From: Limnanthes douglasii subsp. nivea
Taxonomy: Eukaryota > Streptophyta > Magnoliopsida > Brassicales > Limnanthaceae
Reading direction: 5' to 3'
DNA: 64,000 nucleotides
Assembly: GCA_036936605.1 (NCBI GenBank)
Contig: JAUPFV010000005.1
Location: 151,839,195-151,903,194 of the forward strand
Position 1 is the stretch's first letter. Every line of letters begins with the position of its first letter. Below the pieces are notes generated by a model. That model saw only the letters and a list, made by a program, of their open reading frames with translations, ran no database searches and was not told the DNA's origin. Below, piece by piece: positions 43,932 to 54,599 of the stretch. The position numbers and the translations under genes are program-made.

Positions 43932-44189
43932 TGTTTGAATTGAAGTCCTGGATATATACAAGACATTTTTTGTATTTAGATTGGAATATTTATGCAATTC
44001 CTTGGCTACGCCAAAAGAATTTTGAAACCCTACATCGGGTTTGTTTTATTTGGTCATTGGATCATTCGAAGTAATTAATGTTATTTTATTTCTATCAATT
44101 ACATGTATCAATATGTTTTCATTTCCATTAATATCCGATCTTACTTAAGTATGTTTTATTTAAAGATGATCTAACCTTGGAATAAATTT

Positions 44190-44400
44190 ATTCCAACTAA
44201 GTCATTTGAAGGTAATCCATTCGAAGGAAATAAATTTTAATCTAACCTAACCATTTCGAAGGTAATTCATTCAAAGGCATCGAAATTTAATTTAGCCAAG
44301 TCATTCGAAGGTAATACATTAGAAGGCATCAAACTTTAATCTAGCCACGACCGTCAAATGTAATCCATTCGAAGGCAACAAACTTTAATCCAACAAAGTA
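44190..44400. repeat. Gypsy C 3' tandem repeat with TTCGAAGG
   Basis: A unit of about 45-50 bases ('aagtcattcgaaggtaat', 'ccattcgaaggcat' and 'aaactttaatctagcc') is repeated about four times. The same TTCGAAG core recurs in the matching region of element A. Confidence 0.65.
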
Positions 44401-44559
44401 TAGCAAATACATTATTAAACGAAAAAAAATGATAGATTGATTATGATTTTGACACCTCATTAAAACCTCCTCGTACCACCAAGGTATGAAATAGTATGCC
44501 CACTAATATTTCAATTGAGCTTAAACAAAGTAAATATTTACAAGATAATTTTGTTCCAA

Positions 44560-45560
44560 ATATAATCTTACATGCTCAACATTCCAAGGGTGCTTCAGAA
44601 GATTGCTCTCTTTATCTTTTCGTACATAATGTATGGTTCTTCCTAGTTTGGAGCCACTTTTCCAAAAACGTTTTCCTTGGTATGTAAGAATAATTTTCTT
44701 AGAACTTTATCTCCCACTTGAGAGTTTCTTCTTCTAACTTTAGACACAAACCTACTTCTCATCAAGCCTTAGTAATGCATAGTTCTTATATGATATTTTA
44801 TTCTCCTTTCCTCAATCAAATCCAGTCGATCCCTTACCGTCACCTCATTATTTTATCTGAATAATTTTAAACTCTAAAATAAGGAAGAGTAGCTTCTATA
44901 GGTTTAATTGCATCCATTCCATAAACTAAAGCGAATTGAGACTCTTGAGTAGTTGTGTGGGGAGTAGTTCGGTAGGACAATTGCACTTCTTGTAGATAAT
45001 TTGGTCATTTCCCTGCTGCTCCCTCCATGTTCTTTTTCAAACCCATTCAAATCGTTCGGTTTGCTACCTCAACTTGTCCATTGGCTTGAGGATGAAAAGA
45101 ATAATATAAAAAATGATGAATTTCTCTTGATGTACAAAACACTTTTATGTCTTTGTTGTTGAATTGAGGACCGTTGTTTGTAGTGATATGCCTGGGAATA
45201 CCAAACATGCATCATATGTTAGAAATAATAAACTTTATCACTGTTTTAAAGGTTGTCCCAGATAACGGTGCAACTTCTACTCACTTGGAAAAGTAATCTA
45301 TTTCCAAAATGATAGTGAGACACCCCCATAAGCCATTGGAAGTGGTCCAACTAGATTAAGTCCCCATGTGTCAAATGGTACTGCTTCAGATATAGAGTTT
45401 ATGGGGATTTCTGGTACATGGATTGCATTTTCATACTTTTGACAAACGTCACATATTCTCACCAAGTCTCTAGAATCTTCCATACTAGAAGGTGAATGGT
45501 ACCATACCAACAAGAATCTTCAAGTTAAATCCTTGTAGCCGCAATATGTCGATCTTTCCT
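44560..45560 (-). pseudogene. Gypsy C integrase
   Basis: The zinc region ICDVCQKYENAIHVP is followed by DTWGLNLVGPLPMAYGG, DYFSKWVEVAPL (catalytic Asp), GIPRHITTNNGPQFNN (the second Asp reads Asn), FHPQANGQVEVANRT (catalytic Glu) and SYRTTPHTTTQESQFALVYG. A frameshift at about 45300 and several stops break it. The C-terminal part continues toward 44560 in fragments. Confidence 0.78.
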
Positions 45561-45849
45561 TATCATGAAAATTTGATTATGCACTTTGAGATTCATTGGA
45601 TCTGAGGCAACGCAACAAGGTTATGTTGAACAATTATTTTATAAAGAACCCCATTTATAACCATAAATCCATGAGCTTTAAATTTTAACCTTTTGCCATA
45701 AGCTTTGTATTGAGGTAAAACTCCTTTAGTGATACACTATTGAATTCCATTTCTTCAATCTTGAGAAGTCATGGTAGATGCATGTAAATTCTCTTCCACA
45801 TCATCTTTTATTTCCGAATTTGTTACTATAGAAGGATATTCTTGTACCA

Positions 45850-46200
45850 GGATCCAAGGATACGCTTCAGAGTAGGCTATAGTGGCAAGGGAATCAACCA
45901 TTGAATTTTATGATATTGGGATATGCTTATACTTAATATGTTTAAAAGTGGTTGATATATCTTTTAATACTTCTAAATACTTTACCAAGTGAATTACGTA
46001 ATAATCAGTTTTTTTTGCGTCACATATCTGAGCGAATCTCAATCTTATTATTGTAGCCTCATATTCTGATTCATTGTTGGATGCTTTGAAACCAAAACGT
46101 ATTGCTTGGTACACTGAATCCCCAAAAAAGGAAATTAGGCAGATACCAACAACACATCCCATTGTACTAGATCCACCATCAATTCAGATAACCCATTCCT
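45850..46200 (-). pseudogene. Gypsy C second RNase H
   Basis: AIRFGFKASNNESEYEATII, then RLRFAQICD and a damaged TDS motif, is the Tat-type extra RNase H (NNEAEYEALI). The C-terminal NxxADxLA region near 45880 survives as NSMVDSLATIA with a stop. Confidence 0.7.
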
Positions 46201-46273
46201 TCTCAAGCATATTGGTTCGAGCTTCTTCATGAGGCTTTTTGGAGTGAAATTCACCTAGAAAATCAGTAATAGC

Positions 46274-46560
46274 TTAAGTTTTGATTGCAGTTCGGGGTGC
46301 AAAGTCAATATCATAATCTTCAAGCTCAACTAACCATTTGGTTATTCGTCCCGATATATCTGCTTTCTGTAACACATTCTTCAATGGGAAAAAAGTTTGA
46401 ACCATGATAGAGTGTGCTTGAAAATAAGGACTCGTTGTTATTGCTGCTATAACCAATGCCAAGGTTAATCTTTCCAAATTTAAGTATCTTTTCTGAGCCT
46501 CCAACAAGTTCTTACTTATATAATAAATAGGGCAAGATAGTTATGAACTTTTCGTACCAA
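46274..46560 (-). pseudogene. Gypsy C classical RNase H
   Basis: AQKRYLNLERLTLALVIAA, SPYFQAHSIMVQTFFPLK and ISGRITKWLVELEDYDIDFA match the same domain of element A. The frame is open for 77 codons and ends ALKT/K-stop where AxKAQALADF should follow. Confidence 0.75.
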
Positions 46561-46599
46561 TATTGTACTCACAACATACTCCAAAAATGCTAGATAGAT

Positions 46600-47561
46600 A
46601 TAAAGTCTGTCTCTATCTACATGTTAAATAACTTTTTAAGTGAAGATAAACGTTGCTTCATTTAAAGGAAAACTTGGTCAAATTTTGGAGACCAGTTGAA
46701 GTCTTTCGAATTTCTTAAGACTTGGAAAAATTGAGCACACTTGTCTGGTGATCTTGAAATAAACCTCTTCCAGTCAATATGTGAACCTCTTTAGTAGTCT
46801 GAGGTGGATTCATGGCCAACAAAGCATTCAATTGGTATGGCTCAGCTTGAATCCTTTTTTTCACTTATGATGTAACCAAAAACTTACCAAATCGGACATT
46901 AAAGGTACATTTTTCAAGATTTAACTTCAATTTGATGGCTTCCAAGTTAGAAAACGTTTTTTGGAGGTCGAAGATGTGATCATCCTCTTTAGGGCTTTTA
47001 ACAATCCTATAGTCAATATAAACTTCCACATTTCTTCCAGTTTGGTTGGAAAATTCTTTATTAACCAATCACTGATAAGTGGCTCTAGCATTCTTCAACC
47101 CAAAAGGCATTACCTTGTAGCAATGAAACCCCATGTCAGTGATGAGATTACTGTGATCTTGATCATTTGAATCGATTTGTATATGATTATACATGGAAAA
47201 ATCATCCATGAAACATAATAACTTATTCCATAATATGATGTCTACCAGCTCATCTATTTGAGGCACGGGAAATGGATCTTTGGGACAAGCTCGGTTAAGA
47301 TCTGTAAAGTTGATACACTTACACCATTTTTCATTTCTTCTTAACGAAGACTGGATTAGCGGTCCAAATGGGGTATTGGGATTCTTTAATATTCCCCACC
47401 TTAGTCAATCGACCCACTTTATGAACTATGGCTTCTGATTTTTCTTTAGAAAAAACTCTTCTTTTTTGCACCACCGTTCCCGTATCGGATCTAACAGATA
47501 GTATATGGCTTATAACACTTGCTAGTAATCTCATTACATATTTGTTGCACCAAGAAAACAC
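46600..47561 (-). pseudogene. Gypsy C reverse transcriptase
   Basis: The polymerase is complete in outline: KVGNIKESQYPIWTANPVFV, NFTDLNRACPKDPFPVPQID, CFMDDFSMYNHIQI, GFHCYKVMPFGLKNARATYQ, then VYIDYRIVKS at the catalytic site, where the family has YVDDMLVKS (the second Asp reads Tyr). LKLNLEKCTFNVRFGKFLV follows, then the thumb to about 46600. Stops occur between the open parts. It gives the reference for judging the deletions in A and B. Confidence 0.8.
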
Positions 47562-47871
47562 ATGTAAATTGTTAGATAAAAAATAATAATTTCTCCTTCA
47601 ATTCTAAAGGTAACTTGGATCCGATCCTAATAATTTTTCCTCCAGCGAATTGATGAATTTCAACTTCTTCAATGGTAATCACACCACTATGAGCCTTCCT
47701 TGGATCATCTATCTCATTTGATTCCACAGAAAACTCTATTAATTGTTATTCTTTTCCAATTTTGACCGCTTCCAATGATTTTGGAGCGAGAGCAGTGACA
47801 TAACACTCATTTGCCACCTTTTGACTACTTTGGACCATGCCTACTTGACCTCCCACAACATATTTCAAACA

Positions 47872-48230
47872 TTAGTGAATAGTGGATACAACTGAAGGCA
47901 TCCTGGACAACCAAGATCTACCAAATATTTCATTGTAGGACGTCGGACAATCAACGACTACGAATATCACCCTCACTATTTTCTTGAATGGTCCTTTCCA
48001 TAGTAAGGCCTCTTTTTCAAACTCCCCAATTACATAAGCTGAGGTTCCAGTAAACCATATTATGCTTCTATTCGAATGTTGAATTACTGAAGGATTTTTC
48101 ATTTGCTTATAGGTTAATAAGAATAAAATATTTGCTAAACTACATTTGTCAATCAGGATTATTCGTATTTTATTGCACTCAATGGATATTCCTATCAACA
48201 CAATATCTTCATAAGGGCATGCGATTTTCC
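47872..48230 (-). pseudogene. Gypsy C aspartic protease
   Basis: RIILIDKCSLANILF holds the active-site position (family VLVDxGSSANIL), now D-K-C. It is followed by WFTGTSAYVIGEFEKEALLW and FVVVDCPTSYNEIFGRSWLS, then AVVSTIHQ-like end. Open for 109 codons; the active site is lost. Confidence 0.75.
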
Positions 48231-48399
48231 TTAGCTCATCCTCATCAAATACAATGAAAAGAGAATGGTTCTGATACAGATGTGTGGAATGTAGCCTCTG
48301 AGTGAATACTGGCTTGTGGGATAGAAATTATAGGAGCAAATCTATTATGGTGCGGTACTCTAGACTTTTTAGTTTCCTCCACTGTGATTTGCTTTCCGT

Positions 48400-49560
48400 T
48401 CTAATGTAATAATCCTCCCCGGGTTATTGATTTCGTCCAAGTTACTGAATCTTCCAAAAAACTGGTATTAAGCCTTGCCTTACAGAAGAGATAGATACTT
48501 GCGTAAAATAGTTAGCCAATCCATTATTTGTGTTCACAAAACGACTGATGTAATCTTTTAAAGACTCGTTTTGTTCTTGTGCATAATGAATGATATTACT
48601 GTTGTTCCTTTTGAGATCTTTACTTCCCACAAACTATATTTGGGAAGCCATCTAGAACATATCAAAGTTTTTTTATAATCTTTGTGGCAAATTGATATAC
48701 CAGTTCAATGCACATCCCTTGAAAGTCTACGAGAAAGCCCGACACAATTGTTTTTCATCATAAATTTTTAAAATTGTTCGAGGTGATTATTAGGATCTTG
48801 GCTTCCATCATATTTCTCCAGTTTAGAACTATCAAACCGCCTTGGTAGATGACCATAAATAATTTTTGAAGAAAATGATGACTGCCTCCAGTTGTGACCT
48901 CGACTAAATATATGATCCTCATTAGAAGTGGAAAAGATACCTGGTTCGGAGTGGACATCGAATTGATTGCTTATCAAATGATCAATGATGTAATCTGTCG
49001 ATCCCTTCACTTGGCCTTAATATTTCTTATGTTTCCTTTCGCCTTTTCTATCCCTTTTTTTAGTATACTATAATTTAACCTCTCTTTCTTCTATTGACGA
49101 GCATGTTACTACTTGATGAGGAAGAAGATAAATCTGAGTCAGATTATGTGGTTGAGTTTCCAACGGAATCTGATGTGCTCAACAACTGCTTAGCATGATG
49201 TTCCTTTTTCATACATTTACGAGCCTTCGAGGACATATCACTTTCATCTGGTTTGTGGTATTATCTGACTCATCAGAATTGGGACATCTAACATGATATT
49301 TCCCATTTTTCTCTTGCTTGTCTTTGGGCTTTTAAAGCGTCAATCTCAACTGTCAGCTAATCATGCTCCTCTTGTATAATATGTATTTTATGTGTATGAT
49401 GATTTACATACGAAGTGTTAGCATGCTCATTATCACCTTTTATCCCCTTATTCTCATGGTATTTATTTGCATGACGGGATCCATGCGTCAAAGAAATCTG
49501 ATATACGATCTATAAGTGTGGTTTTGAATGATGCTATTCAGGCACCTCACGCTCCCACTA
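48400..49560 (-). pseudogene. Gypsy C gag
   Basis: The capsid domain reads LPRRFDSSKLEKYDGSQDPN, then NHLEQF, a break, and YAQEQNESLKDYISRFVNT, followed by VSISSVRQGLIPVFWK (Retrotrans_gag pattern). Upstream, to about 49560, the minus frame is polar and rich in Glu and Asp with several breaks. The start codon was not determined. Confidence 0.65.
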
Positions 49561-49572
49561 TGGTTGCGAATT

Positions 49573-49945
49573 TGGTGGTGGTAAACACTGATCGAAGGGT
49601 AGTTTTGGATTTTATTTACTTGGTATTGTGTTAAGTTCTAGATAAAGAGTGGCGAGATAAAAGATATGCTTATATTTATTAGAGAGAGAAAAAAGTCGAA
49701 CCCTTTTATTTTTGTTTGTCGAACTATTTATACTCATTTTGGATCTATTGGCCATTTGGGTCGGGTCATATGTTTGGGTCAATGTCGTGAGCCCCCAATC
49801 CCATAATAAAATGTAGTAGGCACCTAGCTGACTCACTAAGCACATTGCTTATTCATCAAATCAAAATGTTTGGCCAAAACTACCCCTCCAAGATAAATTT
49901 GACTCTAGTTACTGCTTTGTCCTCCAATATAATCTGATCCTATCA
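49573..49945 (-). repeat. Gypsy C 5' LTR
   Basis: Plus-strand ends are TGGTGGTGGTAAAC and TGATCCTATCA. Left of it, the minus strand reads AATTCGCAACCATAGTGGGAG, a primer-site-like sequence of the same build as in A and B. AAATT follows on the right. Only one copy is present in the window. Confidence 0.65.
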
Positions 49946-49951
49946 AAATTG

Positions 49952-50425
49952 TTAGAGGAAAAACCTAGAAACCATTTGTGGCCTCATCGAGGTGTGAGTC
50001 CTGCTTGGAAGGGAGTTCAAATTCTCATCACTTTCCTCCTTGATGGGGTTGGTCGTACAAACTAAGAGGAAACTATTCTCCATAAAACGATCAGACTCAT
50101 CGGAAGCCTGAGAGGATGAAAGAAGACTAGAGAAAATATAGGGCACTACAAGATCGAGATTAACCAAAATGCTACCAATACAGTTCCTTGAGTTATGAGA
50201 AAACGTAATACATTTAGAGAATTGAGGTGTGAGGCCCTGATATTGAATCCTGACCGAGCTAACGTTCTTCATGCGCTCGTACTTGATATCAGTGCACACC
50301 TCAGAGCAAGCCTTAATCAGCACACAGATACGGGCATACCTAAGCTTCTGTTTTTATTTAATTTGGTTATCCTATAGAGTGGAGGACCTAACACGGAACC
50401 AATGCAGCTAATCAGCTGCATCTAC
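49952..50425 (-). pseudogene. LINE ORF1 fragment (DUF4283 end and zinc knuckle)
   Basis: On the minus strand LISCIGSVLGPPLY, a frameshift, and LIKACSEVCTDIKYERMK, then VRIQYQGLTPQFSKCITFSH and NSRNC, match the end of DUF4283 and the CCHC knuckle of plant LINE ORF1 (IxxxIGxPLxxDxxT, Y.RICVEI, VxYExLPxFCxxCxxxGHxxxxC). It is bounded on the left by element C and on the right by element D, so both insertions or a rearrangement have isolated it. Confidence 0.6.
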
Positions 50426-50720
50426 CAACCTGAGGCCGAATCTACCAACTGATAGATACAAGGTAGTGGGAATGCATCTTTGGGGCATGCTTGGTTTAAA
50501 TCGGTAAAATCAACGCGCATGCGCCATTGACCCATCTTTTTTTAGTAACACTGGTTTACCACCCAGACTGGATACCGAGCTCGTCAGATATATCTGAGTC
50601 AAGATATTTTGTCTACTTGAGAACTTATGACCTCTTTCCTTACAACATAAAATGACTGTCGCTTCTACCGCACGGGCTTGGCATACAAATCAATTGCTAA
50701 TTTATGGAAAATAATGGAAG
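50426..50720 (-). pseudogene. Gypsy D reverse transcriptase N-terminus
   Basis: On the minus strand KWRMRVDFTDLNQACPKDA, then FPLPCIYQLVDSASG, is the gypsy fingers motif (KWRMCVDFTDLNKACPKDSFPLP.ID.LVD). Upstream SLGGKPVLLKKDG is the preceding strand in another frame. Everything after SASG is missing. Confidence 0.75.
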
Positions 50721-50973
50721 GATCAACCATGATACATCATTGGCGTCTCATGCAAAAACATCCAAATTTATTTCTAATACGTCAAGTGAAAACTGTTAAA
50801 AATAGAATCCAAATTGCTACCTAGTCGTAAAGTACGACCCTCTCCCACCAACTCTTCGATCTAGTCTGGTGGGTCTGCGTCGGGCTGCTCCATTTCTCTA
50901 TGGTCATCAACATGATCAGGCGAAGGTAATATTTTTCTTTATTTTTCACGCATCCCTCGCCTATTAATTCCTA

Positions 50974-51420
50974 TCAGAGAGGTTTTGTTTGGTCAATTGT
51001 GACTGCATAACACGTCTTAACAGTTTGTTGACTTCCTCTAATGAATCCAAACGCGTTCCCTACTAGGTGATTTATACATTGTCTAAAGGTGCACAAGGTG
51101 GCCTTCATCCGATGCAGCCAAGATCTCCCGATAATTGCGTGATAAGAAGTGGGGGCATCATAGATCATAAACAGCGTCTTAAGATCTTTCTTAGTACTTC
51201 GTAACCGACTTTAATTATCAACTCGACTACTCCCACACATTGAGATGCCTTGCCTTTATATCCCATCGGGGTTCGTTGGGTCAGTTTGTAAGGTGGTACT
51301 TTGTGCATGCGATTGCAGCTATCTTTGGAGATAATATTAGTCAAACTACCTCCATCTACTAAAACCCGAGTTATCATTACTCCTCCAACGTCCAAGTTTA
51401 CCAGTTAACACGTCCTCATG
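50974..51420 (-). pseudogene. Gypsy D aspartic protease
   Basis: MDVGGVMITRVLVDGGSLTN carries an intact D-G-G active site of the form used by Tat/Athila elements. It is followed by YKGKASQCVGVVELIIKVG and, after a frame change at 51168, DAPTSYHAIIGRSWLHRMKA, the family's C-terminal motif. The two open parts overlap by a few bases, so a single indel separates them. Confidence 0.8.
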
Positions 51421-52085
51421 CGGCATGCTCACCCCCCCCCCCTCTCTTTCATATCGTCATAATTAAATGTAAGATCGACAACAGGGTCTTAGTAGTTGTG
51501 GTAGGATGAAGCTTCGACCTCTTGAACTTCATTATTGGTCTTTTCTTTTTTGTTAGATTTCGATTCGTGGGCTACTTGGGAGTTATCTTCAGCAATAGTG
51601 AATAGTGATGGTGTGCGGTCACTGGTGCTATATACAGAGTTGTTGGCTACTTCAGATTAACCTCCGTTAATAATAATCAATGGTAGTATAAAATTACTGT
51701 TATAAACCTTTGAGTCGCGAGTTACCTCAGAATGTCCTACCATAATGGAGAATAGTCAATGTTGTTTTCCTGCATCTGCTAGCTTATCTTCATATGGTTT
51801 CTCTTTATCAGTTGGTCAGACTTCATCCTTTTGTTCAGGCTGCCAATAAACCTTTGACTACCAGACTGTCGATGTTGCCACTGGAAACATTGCTTCAACA
51901 ATAGTCGTTTCCACCAAATCTGGATTGGTGATAGTGATAGGAGTTAATTCATCATGCCCCACGGGTGGATTCACCGCAGCCCTCCGATGACCCGTTGCCT
52001 CACTCTGTTTGCGAGAGGTCCCTCTCGATCCCTGATCTGGTTACTATCATGGTTGGTAAATCTTGTTTCTAAGTGTTTTTGTTAC
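51421..52085 (-). pseudogene. Gypsy D gag/protease spacer region
   Basis: The segment contains LTFNYDDMKERG just before the protease (family: ITFxDxDxxxxxxPHxDAL) and then Pro/Ser-rich decayed sequence. No intact frame; assigned by position. It includes a run of ten C at about 51431. Confidence 0.45.
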
Positions 52086-52108
52086 GTTCCCACAATCGGC
52101 GCCAAATT

Positions 52109-52819
52109 TGTTATGAGAAAATATAACAAAGATAATGTTAAAGTATAAATTTTATTGATCAAGAAAGAGAATAAACATCTATTGTATTCATCTGCATATT
52201 TATACTATCTCAGAAGAGTTACAATTTATCATTGAATAAATAATTCCACTAATTACGCCACGTAGACCGCATTTATGATAGTGGTCCTAAATTTACGGCA
52301 TGTACTCCAGTGTTTATGCGTTTCGTGGGTTGATTAATCACCACTTTAACCGTTTCTCTCACTATCCACTTTATAACTAACTTCTACCACCTTCGTTTTT
52401 TTTACCGTTCTATCATAACATTTTCTCGGTTCTGCTCTTGCTCGGTATAGGCTTGACCGTTCACCTTTGGTGATAGCACACGTTCAACATCCATTTTTGC
52501 TCTTCTTGATAACCTGCTCTGCTTATTATATGATCAGTGCTAGTCTCTGTTCGATGAAGTGTCTGCTCGATCCTTTTTTTATATGATGATTTTGATATAT
52601 TTATCTCTTTCATTATTGTTATTGCAAGTGTTCTAACTGCCCGATAGACTATCGGTTATCTTATAGGGATATGATTACCCCTCGGATTGGTCTCGGTTAC
52701 TTGATATTTACTACTGTACTTTATGTGTAGTTTTAATTTACTTTATATTTATACGGAAATAGTTTGGTTCGGTATTGTTCATTCATTATTATCGTTTAGT
52801 TGGTATAAACCCCGCATCA
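52109..52819 (-). repeat. Gypsy D 5' LTR
   Basis: Plus-strand ends TGTTATGAG and CCCGCATCA (TG..CA). 'TATTTATACTATC' lies near 52196. GCAAA follows; the partner copy is missing. Confidence 0.65.
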
Positions 52820-52829
52820 GCAAACTAGC

Positions 52830-52925
52830 AAACTAGAAAATAGAAAACGTAGCACGGCTCCAAAAAGAAACTAAATTGTTTTTACCACGGCTCCAAAAGA
52901 AACCAAATTGTTTTTAGCACACTTT
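52830..52925. repeat. Two-copy 37-bp tandem repeat
   Basis: 'cacggctccaaaa' followed by 'gaaac.aaattgttttta' occurs twice in tandem at 52853-52920, next to 'gcaaactagcaaactag'. Confidence 0.6.
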
Positions 52926-53580
52926 TAAAACAAAATGTATAGTGCGACGACAATAACAGAGGCAAAACAAAAAGGAAAGAGCCACCATGGCATTCCATCA
53001 AAAAAACATCGTCCATGTTTGCGACCGACGAAAACATATTTAAACATATTAGAAAAGAGAAAAAAAATAGTACATTAAAAAGAGCTTTCAATATTAGAAC
53101 TAACCACCAAATTAAAATGGGTGGTTACTGAATGTTATATACCAATAGATGTAGACGTCAATACTTATAGAAATAGTATCATCCGGTTAGATGACATTTA
53201 AGATATAGATTGTTCAAATGTGTTTAAACCATCTAATTCCAAACTAGTTTAAGCATCTAAGATTGTTTAAGCCAATAGTTATGGACATAGTATGATCTGG
53301 TTATATGACACATAGTTTGGAGCAACTATACCGTCTAATTCCCAATAAAGATTCGGACCGACGAAAACACATTTAAACAATCTATAGATATATATTCAAA
53401 ACTAAATGTTATATGAAAACAATATTGAACATTGATATCACATCTATACATTGGCGGATCCCGGACTAAAATTTAAGGTATGGCCAAAAATGTTAAGGAA
53501 AACAATATCAATAAAATATAAATATATGAGTATTGCATAATAAAAATATGTAAATATTCTAGTTACAATTCAAAATGAAA
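52926..53580. repeat. Intergenic DNA with diverged direct repeats
   Basis: 'gaccgacgaaaacatattta' at 53027 recurs as 'gaccgacgaaaacacattta' at 53355. 'atagtatcatccggttagatgaca' at 53174 recurs as 'atagtatgatctggttatatgaca' at 53287. No coding region. Confidence 0.45.
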
Positions 53581-53589
53581 ATATATTCT

Positions 53590-53850
53590 AGTCCAATCTT
53601 CTCTTACTCATGCTTTGAAAACCTTGGATAATATCTAGATCATCAATTGTTGGAAAACACTTCTTTCTTCACAAATGTCACTGAACAATCATTAAGTCAT
53701 GAATTGACCTTTCTATTTCTTAACTCATTCTTCATCAATTTCATACGAGAAAATACTCTCTCAACATTTGCGGTAGCAACCGATAAGGACAAAGTTACCT
53801 TCAAAAGTCTGTACACAAATCCAAATATCTCGTACTTTTTTGTATGAATA
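53590..53850 (-). pseudogene. hAT transposase C-terminal dimerisation domain fragment
   Basis: On the minus strand VYRLLKVTLSLSVATANVER, then VFSRMKLMKNELRNRK, is the conserved end of plant hAT/TTF-type transposases (LxxxxLxxPVATAxVERxFSxMKxIKxxLRNxM). It continues after a stop (WLNDS has become stop-LND) through VTFVKKEVF to a KHE end. The domain mediates transposase dimerisation. The rest of the gene is absent. Confidence 0.78.
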
Positions 53851-54030
53851 AGAGTCTTACATAGATCCGAGATAATTTTCTTATAGAAAGGACAACTAGG
53901 GTTTGAAAATCCCTAATTTGTTTGGTGATTTGTTGAATCAAAACTGAAGTAAAACCAAATGGAAAATTTTATTGCTTTGTTGTATGAAAATCGAAGTAAA
54001 CTTCAATTAAGGAAAAATCTTACACTGTAG

Positions 54031-54535
54031 CAGGTGGACAAGATATTCCATCAAACATCTACAAATCTTCGTGTTCATTAATCATTAACCTGCAATGAAA
54101 TATGCAATCAATTTGGAATGAAGGATTAATAACTAGGCATATATAATTTTATTATAAAAAGGAAAACTTTGAAAATCTCCATTTTTTCAATGATTTGTTG
54201 AATCAAAGTTGAAGTAAGTTTAAAAATCCCCAATTTTCAATGATTTTTTGAATCAAAGTTTAAGTAAAATTTTAAAGTTTAGCAGGTGGACAAGATATTA
54301 CATCAGACATCTGCAAATCTTCGTGTTCATTAATCATTAACCTGCAATGAAATATGCAATCAATTTGGAATAAAGGATTAACAACTAGGCATATATAATT
54401 TTATTATAGAAAGGAAAACTAGGGTTTGAAAATCCCCAATTTTTTCAATGATTTGTTGAATCAAAGTTGAAGTAAGTTTAAAAATCCCCAATTTTCAATG
54501 ATTTTTTGAATCAAAGTTTAAGTAAAACCCAGTGG
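54031..54535. repeat. 252-bp tandem duplication
   Basis: 'caggtggacaagatatt' at 54031 and 54283 starts two copies of a unit that includes 'catctgcaaatcttcgtgtt' and 'ggcatatataattttattat'. They differ by small changes. Within each copy 'tcaatgattt.ttgaatcaaagtt' is itself doubled. Confidence 0.85.
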
Positions 54536-54599
54536 AAAATTTTACTTCTATGTTGAATGAAAACCGAACTAAACTCCAATGGAAAATTCATTAATTGAA

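Larger units (their letters stand above)
43932..49945 (-). mobile_element. Ty3/gypsy element C (Tat lineage), 3' LTR missing
   Basis: The 5' LTR is at 49573-49945. On the minus strand gag, protease, reverse transcriptase, two RNase H domains and integrase follow in order to about 44560. A noncoding part with tandem repeats runs to 43932, where the LTR of B begins. No LTR like that at 49573 was found on the left. C has the fullest pol of the gypsy copies here but carries many stops. Confidence 0.8.
50426..52819 (-). mobile_element. Ty3/gypsy element D, 5' part only
   Basis: A 711-bp LTR (52109-52819) is followed on the minus strand by a primer-site-like TTTGGCGCCGATTGTGGGAA, a gag-protease spacer, protease and the first third of reverse transcriptase. 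The element breaks off at about 50426 in the middle of the polymerase and abuts a LINE fragment. Its LTR and primer site differ from those of A, B and C, so it is a separate family. Confidence 0.75.

Noticed and set aside
49952..50323. An intact 123-codon host protein with Cys/His residues
   Set aside because: The VQYxGL..FxxC..FxHxxxxC pattern and the upstream frame-shifted IGxxLxxPL part identify it as a LINE ORF1 end.
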